Origin: Nyssa sinensis
Lineage: Eukaryota; Streptophyta; Magnoliopsida; Cornales; Nyssaceae
Assembly (NCBI GenBank): GCA_008638375.1
Contig: CM018043.1
Span: 42,252,651 to 42,316,650 of the forward strand
Direction: 5' to 3'
Length of the DNA: 64,000 nucleotides
Under the pieces are notes generated by a model that was given only the letters and a program-made list of their open reading frames with translations, ran no database searches and was not told where the DNA came from. Within the stretch, counting starts at the first letter, position 1, and every line of letters starts with the position of its first letter. Position numbers and translations under genes: made by a program. Shown here piece by piece: positions 38,833-47,764 of this stretch.

Positions 38833-39506
38833 TGATGCTGCACTTTTTGACTCACAACACGTGAGGGCTCCGTGACCTGTAGAACACTCAGAAAGATGAT
38901 CAGAGGACCACCGGATTGGCTCCGGCGGTAGCCGCTCCGATGCTTAAGTAAGTAAGGGAATTGAAAGACTGTATTGAAAGTCAAAGAATGAGCATAAGAA
39001 TCCAAAGCGTACCTCTAGGGTTTAATATATAAGCCGTGGTTCTCCTAATTTTGATTAGGTTTTGCCGCCACGAATATCGGGATTTGATCATCAGAGATTT
39101 GCAGTTACCTTGTGGAGCATTGAATCGTAGATGGAGATAACCATAGATAGTAGTTTCCGTGTTGAAGGCTGTTTCCTTATTCCCCGCTTAACGGCTGTTA
39201 AGGAAACCATATATGCAGTGTCGAATAAATACTGTCCAGAACAGGAGGTCTGGACGATGTACATGAGAATATCCTGAATGCTTCATCTGTACTGTATGAC
39301 CGAGTTCATCGGTTCTGAATGATATATAAATAAGAATGCTCCGAAGGCTTATGGCTGCTCTGTATGATAGATATATATGAGAATACCCCGAAGGCTTATA
39401 GCTGTTCTGTATGACCGACATATATGAGCTCTGTAGGATCGAGATTTGTTAATCTGGTAGGCACACGTGTCTCAAACTGATTGGTGTGTCTGTTTATGGT
39501 ATATCA
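38833..39506 (-). repeat. 3' LTR of Tat copy 2
   Basis: 674 bp; plus strand TGATGCTGCAC to TTATGGTATATCA. It differs from the 5' LTR only where it reads ACCACCGGATT and CCGGCGGTAG instead of ACCACCAGATT and CCGGTGGTAG. Both are transitions. Confidence 0.97.
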
Positions 39507-39530
39507 GCTACTCCCCCCCCGAGCCCTTGT
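39507..39530 (-). promoter_or_regulatory. Polypurine tract of Tat copy 2
   Basis: The minus strand reads GGGCTCGGGGGGGGAGTAGC directly before the 3' LTR. Same tract as in copy 1. Confidence 0.88.
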
Positions 39531-39607
39531 CAAAAGCTAGGGTTTTAACTAGGGTTGAGGGCTTTGTGAAGAGTCATACGTTTTGCCTTCCCATTTCTCA
39601 AGACGCC

Positions 39608-39713
39608 GGTTTAACGCGTCATTTATTGCGCAGCCGATACTCGAGAACTCATCATTACTTTCAACCGTTGTGTCGGCTCGTCTTGGAAGGCTCATATTTC
39701 GAATGCGTATATA
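39608..39713 (+). promoter_or_regulatory. Promoter module of antisense ORF1 (module A)
   Basis: GGTTTAA (39608), CATTTATTGC (39620), CGTTGTGTCGG (39666) and TATATAG (39708) precede the ATG at 39899. The same series, with similar spacing, precedes antisense ORF2 at 42351-42466. Copy 1 also has this module, with a better TATA (TATATAAAG). Promoter activity is inferred. Confidence 0.55.
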
Positions 39714-39898
39714 GAGAGAGGGAAAGGTCTTTCATACCTTTCTTCTGCATTTACTTCTACAGTACCAGATCGCCATTTGACATATCTTGGAGTTTTGGAG
39801 GATCTCCGGTGTTCGTAACCCTTTCTTGATCTCAGGTTCGACTTTTAGTCCCCTTCTTCATCCCTTCTTGTCTGTTTCATCTCTTTCTCTTGTTCGCC

Positions 39899-41806
39899 AT
39901 GTCTGGCTTAGAATCACATTCTGGTTTGGGAAGTCCTTCTGAGACTGATCCTCAAATGCAATTAGTGAATGTTGATGAAAATAGAATGGTAGTTCCTCCC
40001 TCTAGTCCGGGGGTCAGGATTGTCGATGCTTTTGATGATCCCTCGAACAGGGCTGGCGAAACCTCTGGTCGGTCTGATCGCAGAGAAGAGGGTGAGAGTG
40101 TAATTACTGAAAGTATGCTGAAGGAGTTATGGGCGAAGTTCAAACTTCCCAAAAATGTCGCTTTCAGGGTCCCAGATTCTCAAGATCGCCCGGGCGATGT
40201 TAGAGATGGAGAAATCTGTGCCTATCTGGCCTGGTTTGAACTGGGTCTTACACTCCCCTTTCCTGATATAATAAAACAATTCTTTTGTTGGTTTGATCTA
40301 TGCCCCGCAGACCTGAACCTTAACAGTTGGAGACATCTGTTGAGCTTTATCGTATTAGGGCATATGAATAATGTCAAGGTGTCCCTTGACCTGATCCGTA
40401 GCAATATGGATCTAAAACTTCAAAAGGCGGAAGGCCTTTATTACATGTCTTTTGATAGTGGGTTCAGACCCCTTACTTCTGTGCCCTCCTCCAACAAGAC
40501 CTGGAAGAAGTGGTACTTCTTTATTAAAGGAGGATGGGAATTCAAGAACTTCGAGGGTCAACCTTCCACATTCCCTCGAACCACTAGGCCAAGGGGTGAG
40601 GTTTAACTTTTCCGTGGCTGCGTTGACTCTGTTTTGTTTGCCAATTTGTTGAACTGATCAATTTCTGTGTTTGCTTTGCAGTTAAGAGTGCGTGGAAGAG
40701 ACCAGATTTCTCTCCCGCGATTCAGAAGCAGTATAAGAAGCTTTTGAAGCCCAGCATTAGGGATCATTCTTCCATCGTCAACCCTGATAAATTAATGGCT
40801 GCCAGGGGTAGTGTCGAAGAGATAGCTGATAATGTGATGGCTCAGTGGGAGTCCGGGCCATCACCGCCTGCGGTGGGGGAGGCTTCTTCTCCAGTGGTCC
40901 CTCCCGTTCCGAAGAAGCGGAGGCTGATTTCGTCCTCTCCCGGGCCTGCTGAGAGGGAGGAAGAGGCTCCCGTCCCTATCACGGTGGTTCCTCCAATCCC
41001 GTCTCGTCGAGCGGGTAAGGAGGCATCATCATCGGTGGCTCCTGACGTTGCTGGTCAGGGAGCCAAGAAGATTCTGAGTGAGTTCTGGGCCAAAGGCTCA
41101 GTTAAAATTAAGCCTCAGGCGTCTGGGAAGCTGCTTGCTGACTTGACCGCTCTTCAGGTTAAGGTGAGCTCGTTAGGACCATATTTTCCTTACCTTTAAG
41201 CGTTTCTACTGGTGTTTGAGTCGTTTTCCTTGTGTTATGCAGACCTTGCATACCCTTTCTGCTTTGGTGGAGGTTTCTCCATCTGTGGAGGAGCTCGACC
41301 AACTTAGGACCAATCTGGACGAACTGGGACTCTAGTTGGGTACTGCTCGGTCGGAGGCTCACGATTCTGCGGAGAAGTTGAAGGAGTGTCAGAACTCCTT
41401 GATAGTGATGGAATCGGAGAGGAACCTTGCCGTTGAGCGGGCGAGGAGGTTGCAGGTGGAGATGAACGGCTTGCGGTACCAGCACAGTAGGCAGCTCGAT
41501 GCAGCCGTGGAGCAGGCATTGGTGGACAGTGAGGAAGAGATGAGGTCGAAGCTGGAAGGAATGGCCCATCGTTTGATTACGTTTGGGTTTAATAACTTCC
41601 GCTCTCGGCTTCTTGCCAAGTTTCCTGACCTAGACGTTTCCTCCATTGTGCCGCCTGGGTCTGAACCTCTAGAGGTCAACCAGGACGAAGTGGCTGATGT
41701 CCTCCCGGCCGATCCCACGGAAGTGGTTGTACCGACTGAGGTGGTTGATACTGTACCTGCCGAACCTTCTCCTGTCGTTGATCCTGTTCCTGCTGATCAG
41801 GCTTAG
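39899..41806 (+). pseudogene. Antisense ORF1 of Tat copy 2 (PF04195-like), three exons, one premature stop
   Basis: Plus-strand gene opposite to gag-pol. Start chosen at 39899 (MSGLESHSGLGS), the start shared with copy 1; an in-frame ATG also lies at 39890. Exons are 39899-40595, 40682-41163 and 41243-41806; the introns of 86 and 79 bp begin GTGAG and end GCAG. Spliced, all exons join in frame to 580 codons plus stop. Residues about 115-220 hold the conserved core (FPDIIKQFFCWFDLCPADLN, WRHLLSFIVLGHMNN). Middle part has KKRR (possible nuclear signal), then a coiled coil, then a Pro/Val-rich tail ending VPADQA. TAG at 41333-41335 replaces a glutamine and would stop the protein near residue 423. 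No enzymatic motif is visible; function unknown. Confidence 0.82.
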
Positions 41807-42350
41807 GATCCATATTTTGTTATTTTTCAATGTACTTGAGACATACATTTGTTTAATGGAACAGTCTTTTGGTTAATGCTCGCCTCTTTGGTTATATTGC
41901 TCTGTAGCATTCGTGCGTATCTTTGAGTTATGTAGCTCTGTAGTGCCTTAATGTGTAGTTGATGGTAATAATTGTTGCAAGTTACCCTGCTCTGGAGTTT
42001 AGTGTATACCAGATCAGATTTTCTTCTGCAGGAAGCTGTGTTCCGAACTTCTTTACTTGCCTTAGGCCAGTAATTGGAGACTTCTGTTTCGAAGTATTTC
42101 AAAGCTGACCGTTCTGAATTCGGGGACATAATAATAAGTGGATATCTTTGCGGTTGTAGTTTGGTTGATCAGATCTTCTGTCTCCAGATCTGTTAGAAAT
42201 CAAGAAACGTCATAGTTGATGGACCTCTGTTGTACACGTGGTCCTGTAAGTGTCAATGACATGGAGAAACCGTCACGTCACATACATGGGAAAGATTAAA
42301 AGCCTGTGTATTACGTGTATGGTCCTGCCTTTTGTTTCTCCCGAGAAGGT
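41807..42350 (+). other. Spacer between the two antisense genes
   Basis: No conserved ORF. It starts with the 3' flank of antisense ORF1, where TTTAATGG and other AT-rich words could serve 3'-end formation, and runs to the promoter module of ORF2. Confidence 0.5.
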
Positions 42351-42466
42351 GGTTTAATACTCCATTTATTGCACCTCCGCCGTTTGGGATTTCGAAGCTA
42401 GCACTTCGCTTAATCGTTGTGACGGTTCAACTGGGTGGCCTTTGGTCTTCCAGTGTCTATATATAT
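42351..42466 (+). promoter_or_regulatory. Promoter module of antisense ORF2 (module B)
   Basis: GGTTTAA (42351), CATTTATTGC (42363), CGTTGTGACGG (42415) and TATATATAT (42458) in the same order as module A. GGTTTAA-to-TATA distance is 107 bp here and 100 bp in module A. Start ATG lies 108 bp after the TATA. Confidence 0.5.
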
Positions 42467-42565
42467 GGAAACGAGGGCATATGGTTGTGCTCAACCCTTT
42501 TGCTCCCCGAATTGTTTGTAAGAGAGGTTTTTATATGCTGCTGGAGTTCTTCCACTCGTCCGGAG

Positions 42566-43297
42566 ATGATGGATGATTCCTTGCCTGAGTTAGGAATAAT
42601 TAAACTGTGGCCAAAAGTTAACCCTCCCCTATTTTCAGTCTCCAAGGAAGGATTGAAGGAGGCACAAGTCTTCTTGTTTCCTCTGATATCTAGTCGAGAT
42701 TTCTCCGACTGGTGGTGGTCCCTCCCTGATTCAACCGAGGCCTGGAGCGCTGGTGATGAAGGTGAGTTGCCTCCTCTTCCTCACGCCCTGTCAGAGACCC
42801 TTGCTCCAAGTGGCTGGGGTGAAACAGATGGTGTGAAGAAGAAGATTGAAGGTGGGTTGCCTCCTCCTGCTTATAGCTTGGCAGTGACAACTGCTCTGAG
42901 GGAGATGAACGGGGGCCTGCCTTCTCCCCTTTGTGACTTGGCAGGAACCCTTGCTTCAATTGGCTGGGGCATTATGCCGATTACAAAGGTGGAGAACGAA
43001 AAGTCTTCTGAGGCTCAGAGCCCTCATCATCGGTTGGTCATGGGACCAGTGATAGTGATGATGAAATGGCCTGGGCACTACGTGATGCAGACTGGGGTTC
43101 AGGGTTCCTTCCTTTCAAATGGAGCCGATGAAGGCGGTTTTGAAGGTTTTGGATCTTGTGCCCCTTTATCATCCCAGGAGAAGAGCCATTATGTTGCCAA
43201 GCGTAGCTTCTGTAATAGCTTCTGTAATAGCTTCTGTAATAGCTTCTGTAGTAGCTTCTGTAATAGCTTCTGTAGTAGTGTCTTGGTACTGATGTAA
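42566..43297 (+). CDS. Antisense ORF2 of Tat copy 2, 243 aa, unknown function
   Basis: Start at 42566 (MMDDSLPELG) is chosen because copy 1 has the same start context (MIDDFQSELG at 8914); the open frame extends upstream to 42332 but that part is promoter-like. The N-terminal third (ELGIIKLWPKVN, SVSKEGLKEA, DSTEAWSAGDEGE) is conserved between copies. Then come three repeats of G-G/E-L-P-P/S...L..TLA..GWG type, a segment SPHHRLVMGPV...MKWPGHY shared with copy 1, and a C-terminal SFCN repeat encoded by a 12-bp tandem repeat. No known domain, signal peptide or membrane segment was recognised. It converges with pol across the hairpin array. Coding status rests on the two-copy conservation. Confidence 0.6.
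   Translation: MMDDSLPELGIIKLWPKVNPPLFSVSKEGLKEAQVFLFPLISSRDFSDWWWSLPDSTEAWSAGDEGELPPLPHALSETLAPSGWGETDGVKKKIEGGLPPPAYSLAVTTALREMNGGLPSPLCDLAGTLASIGWGIMPITKVENEKSSEAQSPHHRLVMGPVIVMMKWPGHYVMQTGVQGSFLSNGADEGGFEGFGSCAPLSSQEKSHYVAKRSFCNSFCNSFCNSFCSSFCNSFCSSVLVLM
43205..43280 (+). repeat. 12-bp tandem repeat at the end of antisense ORF2
   Basis: AGCTTCTGTAAT and AGCTTCTGTAGT repeated six times, in frame, encoding SFCN/SFCS. It is absent from copy 1, so it is a recent expansion. Confidence 0.9.
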
Positions 43298-43609
43298 ATC
43301 TTTTTGAGTTATTAATAAAGTTGAATTTCTTCTTCTCAGATCTGATATTTTCTGTGAATGTGCTCTTTTGAAACTTAAGCACCTTCTAATGCAGTTGCCG
43401 ATTGTTCTGAAAATAAATCAAAAACTTAGAAAAATGCCAGAATCGAAGTACTTCACCTTTGGTTGAAACCATGGTGCTGGTTTGTTTGACAGATAAGTCA
43501 AATAATGTAAGTGTCAGATCCGAGGTATTCCGTTCTAGTAAACTTTAGTTGACAGGTGCTCGGAACTTCTGCCTTTGGATAGACTGGATCACAGAATCCG
43601 CTAGTTGAA

Positions 43610-44385
43610 GATGGTCCAGGCTCTGAAGGCCTGTGCATTAATAGATAGACCAGGCTCTGGAGGCCTGTGCATTAATAGATGGACCAAGTCATAAGACTTG
43701 TGCATTAATAGATGGGCCAGGCTCTGAAGGCCTGTGCATTAATAGATGGACCAAGTCATAGGACTTGTGCATTAATAGATGGACCAGGCTCTGGAGGCCT
43801 GTGCATTAATAGATGGACCAAGTCATAAGACCTGTGCATTAATAGCTGGACCAGGCTCTGGAGGCCTGTGCACTAATATATGGACCAGGCTCTGGAGGCC
43901 TGTGCATTAACATATGGACCAAGTCATAAGACTTGTGCATTAATAGATGGACCAGGCTCTGGAGGCCTGTGCATTAATAGATGGACCAGGCTCTGGAGGC
44001 CTGTGCATTAATAGATGGACCAAGTCATAAGACTTGTGCATTAATAGATGGACCAGGCTCTGAAGGCCTGTGCATTAATAGATGGACCAAGTCATAAGAC
44101 TTGTGCATTAATAGATGGACCAAGTCATAAGACTTGTGCATTAATAGATGGACCAGGCTCTGAAGGCCTGTGCATTAATAGATGGACCAAGTCATAAGAC
44201 TTGTGCATTAATAGATGGACCAGGCTCTGAAGGCCTGTGCATTAATAGATGGACCAAGTCATAAGACTTGTGCATTAATAGATGGACCAGGCTCTGGAGG
44301 CCTGTGCATTAATAGATGGACCAAGTCATAAGACTTGTGCATTAATAGATGGACCAGGCTCTGGAAGCCTGTGCATTAATAGATG
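43610..44385 (-). repeat. Hairpin minisatellite between pol and antisense ORF2, copy 2
   Basis: About 23 units of 33-34 bp, each made of a dyad core and the linker TGTGCATTAATAGATGGAC. Core types are CCAGGCTCTGGAGGCCTG and CAAGTCATAAGACTTG, mostly alternating. The array ends about 35 bp beyond the pol stop at 44420 and starts about 310 bp beyond the antisense ORF2 stop, exactly between convergent genes. Copy 1 keeps the same array in the same place. Confidence 0.95.
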
Positions 44386-44419
44386 AACAGTTTTAAGGGA
44401 AGTAAAAGGAAAAAAATCT

Positions 44420-47400
44420 TCATTGATAATACTTCCGCAAGTGTTCTACGTTCCATGGCCTAGGAACAGGTTTCCCAGTCGTGTCTTCAAGCCAGTAAGT
44501 GGTAGGTCGAACGACCTTCGTTACTTTGTAGGGGCCTTCCCAATTTGGTGACAACTTTCCCATGGTGGGATCCTTGGTGTTTTGAAAGACTCTTCTTAAG
44601 ACGAAGTCTCCAACTTGAAAGCTGACTGTCTTGAGTCCTATCCTGGATTTATTGACCATTCTTTGTTGGTAGGCTTCCATCCTGATGCTGGCCTGATCCC
44701 TTCTTTCTTCGAGCAAATCCAAGTTCTCCATCAGCTGCTGATCATTGGATTCTTGCTCAAAGGCCTCAGTCCTCAGAGTTGGCATACCGATTTCAACCGG
44801 AATTACTGCTTCTGTCCCATAGGCTAATGAGAAGGGTGTTTCAGAGGTGGGAGTTCTTCTGGTTGTACGGTAGGCCCAAAGGACTCCTGGGAGCTCTTCT
44901 GCCCACTTCCCTTTGGCTTGTTCCAACCTTTTCTTTAACCCATCAAGGATTGTTCGGTTGGTGACCTCTGCCTGCCCATTTGCTTGTGGATGGCCTGGAG
45001 AGGCAAAGTGCTGCCTGATGTTGAGATTTTCGCAGAATGCCTTGAAGCCTTTACCAGTAAATTGTGTCCCATTATCCGAGATAATTACACGTGGTATGCC
45101 AAACCTGCAGACAATGTTCTTCCAGGTGAAGCTTTCGACTTCCTTTTCTGTAATATGCGTTAAAGGCTCGGCTTCGGCCCATTTAGAGAAGTAGTCGATA
45201 GCCACCAAGAGGTACTTCCTGTTTGGAGGTGCTCGTGGTAACGGGCCCACAATGTCCATTCCCCATTGAGCAAAGGGCCAAGGACTAGGAATCGGGATGA
45301 GCTCGTGCTGAGGCTGGTGTTGGTACGAGGCGAATCTCTGACATTTGTCACACTTCCGAACATATTCTTTAGCCTGTTTCAGCATGCCGGGCCAGTAGTA
45401 GCCCTGTGATAGAGCTCGGTGGGCTATAGTTCTGCCCCCATTGTGATTCCCGCAAATTCCCTCGTGAATTTCAGCCAAAACATATTGTGACTCGTCTGGA
45501 GCCAAACACTTTAACAGAGGTTGAGAATATGACCTCCTGTAAAGTTTGTCGTTCAGGATCAGGTACCGAGCCGCTCTGATTCGGATTCTCCTGGCTTTGT
45601 TTTTATCCTCTGGGAGGAGCCCGGATCTTAGATATTGGAGGATTGGGGTCATCCAGCTCTGGGTCTGTTCATCAATTTGAGCAACTGATGCTTCCTCAAT
45701 GCTGGATCCTGGCTGAAAAGAGATTTTAATGGTGGAATCTGTTTCAGACTTGAGGCGGGAGGCCATGTTAGCCAGAGCATCTGCTCTGCAGTTCTGACTT
45801 CTCTCAATCTTCTGAATAGTGAAAGTTTGGAAAGAATGCTTTAAATGATTTACCAGTTCGGAGTACCGAAGCATCCTGTCATCCTTAATGGCAAACTCTC
45901 CCAAAACTTGGCTTACTACCAGTTGGGAGTCAGAGAAGACATCGAGGTTCTGAGCCTCGCATTCCAGGGCAAGCTTCATCCCTAAGATTAGGGCCTCGTA
46001 TTCAGCTTCATTATTAGAAGCTCTAAATCCCAGGCTGACTGCTTTTTCCGATGTAAGTCCATCAGGGGACTGTAGTACCAGTCCTACCCCTGATCCTTGA
46101 TCGGTTGACGAACCATCAATATACAGCAGCCAGGTTCCTGTAGTTTCGGCGATTTGTGCTTCGTTCTGCAGTGCCGGGGTGAACTCGGCTACAAAGTCAG
46201 CTAAGGCCTGCCCTTTAATGGAGTTTCGGGGTACATATGCTATGTCAAACTCCCCTAGCTCCACAGACCACTTGACCAATCTTCCCGATACCTCGGGTTT
46301 CCTCAGTATTGACTTTAAAGGATAGGCAGTTGGAATCTCAATTGGATGGGCCTGGAAGTAAGGTCGAAGCTTCCGGGCTGATATGACCAAGGCATAGGCC
46401 AGCTTCTCTACTTCTGGGTATCTTTTCTCCGTGTCAAGTAGTGCCCTACTGACGTAGAATATAGGCCTCTGTACTCCTTTGTCCTGTCTGATTAGTGCGG
46501 AACTGACCGCGTTCTCAGAGACTGCTAGATACAGGAGCAGCTTTTCTCCTTGTACAGGTTTTGACAGGAGCTCTGGAGAGGCCAGGTACTCCTTTAGTTC
46601 TTGGAAGGAATGCTCGCATTCTTCTGTCCATTGCAAAGCCTTGCTGCCCTTTAGAGCTTTAAAGAAAGGTAGGCAGCGATCGGTGGACTTGGATATAAAT
46701 CTGCTCAATGCGGCGACTCTGCCGTTCAGTGCCTGAATCTCCTTTCTGGTCTTTGGTGACTTCAGTCCAATCAGGGCTTGGATCTGAGTGGGATCTGCTT
46801 CGATACCTCTTTGAGAGACGATGTACCCCAAGAATTTTCCCTTCGTAACTCCGAAGGTACATTTCGAGGGGTTGAGCTTCATCTTGTGCTGTCTGAGGAT
46901 ATCGAAGGTCTGGGCTAAGTGTTGGAGGTGGCTGCCTTTCTGGAGGCTCTTTACCAGCATGTCGTCGATGTATACCTCCATGGTGCTGCCAAGCAGTGGG
47001 CTGAACATCTTGTTCACCAACCGTTGGTAAGTGGCTCCAGCATTCTTCAAACCGAAAGGCATCACTCTGTAGCAGTAGAGTCCTCTTTCGGTTATGAAGG
47101 CAGTCTTTTCCTGATCTGGAGGGTACATCTGGATCTGGTTGTATCCAGAGTAGGCGTCCATGAAACTCATAAGCTCATGCCCTGCAGTGGCGTCAACCAG
47201 TTGATCTATTCTCGGCAGTGGAAAGCTGTCCTTGGGGCATGCTTTGTTGAGGTCTGTATAGTCAACACAGACTCTCCACTTGCCGTTCTTCTTCTTGACG
47301 AGCACAGTGTTGGCTAGCCACTCGGGATAGAAGACTTCCCGTATCATCCTGGCGTCTAGCAGCCTCTGGACTTCTTCGTCTATAACCCGATGCCGTTCGG

Positions 47401-47761
47401 GAGCGGTCGGTCTTCTCTTCTGTCTGACTGGGGGGTGATCTGGATCTACCATCAGTTTGTGAGTTATCAGATTAGGATCTATCCCCTCCATGTCCCTGGT
47501 TTCCCAAGCAAAGATAGAGAGGTTGTTCTTCAGAAACCTGACTATCTTTTCCTGCTCGGCGGGCGTAAGGTCTGGGCCGATGTACAAATAACGCCCCTCT
47601 GCTTCTGAACTGACCAGTATCTTGATGGGCTCGCCAACAGGCTTGGCTCGGCTATCACGTCCCCTCGGACTCAGGGGCTCTTCAACGCCGGATGGGCAAT
47701 CTTCCACCTCGGGAGTGTGAGTGAAAACCGGATCTGCACAGTCCCAAGTGTACTGTAATTG
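44420..47761 (-). CDS. pol: Tat Pol: reverse transcriptase, two RNase H domains, integrase
   Basis: Read from the codon after the UAG at 47762-47764, about 1113 residues in the same frame as gag. Domains: RT at about residues 120-320 with LVKKKNGKWRVCVDYTDLN and catalytic YIDD near 265; the first RNase H-like connection (ALIRQDKGVQRPIFYVSRAL); the archaeal-like second RNase H starting LLYIDGSSTDQGSG near 545 with SNNEAEYEALILG and SDSQLVV; integrase zinc finger (HEGICGNHNGG...CDKCQRF) near 765-810; DDE core with GMDIVG near 835, SDNGTQF near 895 and E of GQAEVTNR 36 residues later; C-terminal domain ending HLRKYYQ. No internal stop or frameshift. It has no good ATG, so it depends on readthrough or another bypass of the stop. 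Its product would copy and insert the element. Confidence 0.96.
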   Translation of the reverse strand, partial: QLQYTWDCADPVFTHTPEVEDCPSGVEEPLSPRGRDSRAKPVGEPIKILVSSEAEGRYLYIGPDLTPAEQEKIVRFLKNNLSIFAWETRDMEGIDPNLITHKLMVDPDHPPVRQKRRPTAPERHRVIDEEVQRLLDARMIREVFYPEWLANTVLVKKKNGKWRVCVDYTDLNKACPKDSFPLPRIDQLVDATAGHELMSFMDAYSGYNQIQMYPPDQEKTAFITERGLYCYRVMPFGLKNAGATYQRLVNKMFSPLLGSTMEVYIDDMLVKSLQKGSHLQHLAQTFDILRQHKMKLNPSKCTFGVTKGKFLGYIVSQRGIEADPTQIQALIGLKSPKTRKEIQALNGRVAALSRFISKSTDRCLPFFKALKGSKALQWTEECEHSFQELKEYLASPELLSKPVQGEKLLLYLAVSENAVSSALIRQDKGVQRPIFYVSRALLDTEKRYPEVEKLAYALVISARKLRPYFQAHPIEIPTAYPLKSILRKPEVSGRLVKWSVELGEFDIAYVPRNSIKGQALADFVAEFTPALQNEAQIAETTGTWLLYIDGSSTDQGSGVGLVLQSPDGLTSEKAVSLGFRASNNEAEYEALILGMKLALECEAQNLDVFSDSQLVVSQVLGEFAIKDDRMLRYSELVNHLKHSFQTFTIQKIERSQNCRADALANMASRLKSETDSTIKISFQPGSSIEEASVAQIDEQTQSWMTPILQYLRSGLLPEDKNKARRIRIRAARYLILNDKLYRRSYSQPLLKCLAPDESQYVLAEIHEGICGNHNGGRTIAHRALSQGYYWPGMLKQAKEYVRKCDKCQRFASYQHQPQHELIPIPSPWPFAQWGMDIVGPLPRAPPNRKYLLVAIDYFSKWAEAEPLTHITEKEVESFTWKNIVCRFGIPRVIISDNGTQFTGKGFKAFCENLNIRQHFASPGHPQANGQAEVTNRTILDGLKKRLEQAKGKWAEELPGVLWAYRTTRRTPTSETPFSLAYGTEAVIPVEIGMPTLRTEAFEQESNDQQLMENLDLLEERRDQASIRMEAYQQRMVNKSRIGLKTVSFQVGDFVLRRVFQNTKDPTMGKLSPNWEGPYKVTKVVRPTTYWLEDTTGKPVPRPWNVEHLRKYYQ

Positions 47762-47764
47762 CTA
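47756..47764 (-). promoter_or_regulatory. Candidate stop-codon readthrough signal between Gag-protease and Pol
   Basis: On the minus strand gag ends AAA UAG and is followed by CAA UUA CAG. UAG CAA UUA is the tobamovirus-type leaky termination context (UAG CAR YYA). Gag and Pol are in one frame, with no other stop across 5.7 kb. The alternative is a CAG-to-TAG mutation in a single gag-pol ORF. Confidence 0.7.

Noticed and set aside
43610..44385. CRISPR-like array (regular dyad repeats of about 33 bp)
   Set aside because: No unique spacers; the two unit types simply alternate, in a plant retrotransposon with no cas gene.
44615..47608. Several plus-strand ORFs of 60-132 codons
   Set aside because: All are antisense shadows of pol, which has full RT, RNase H and integrase motifs on the minus strand.
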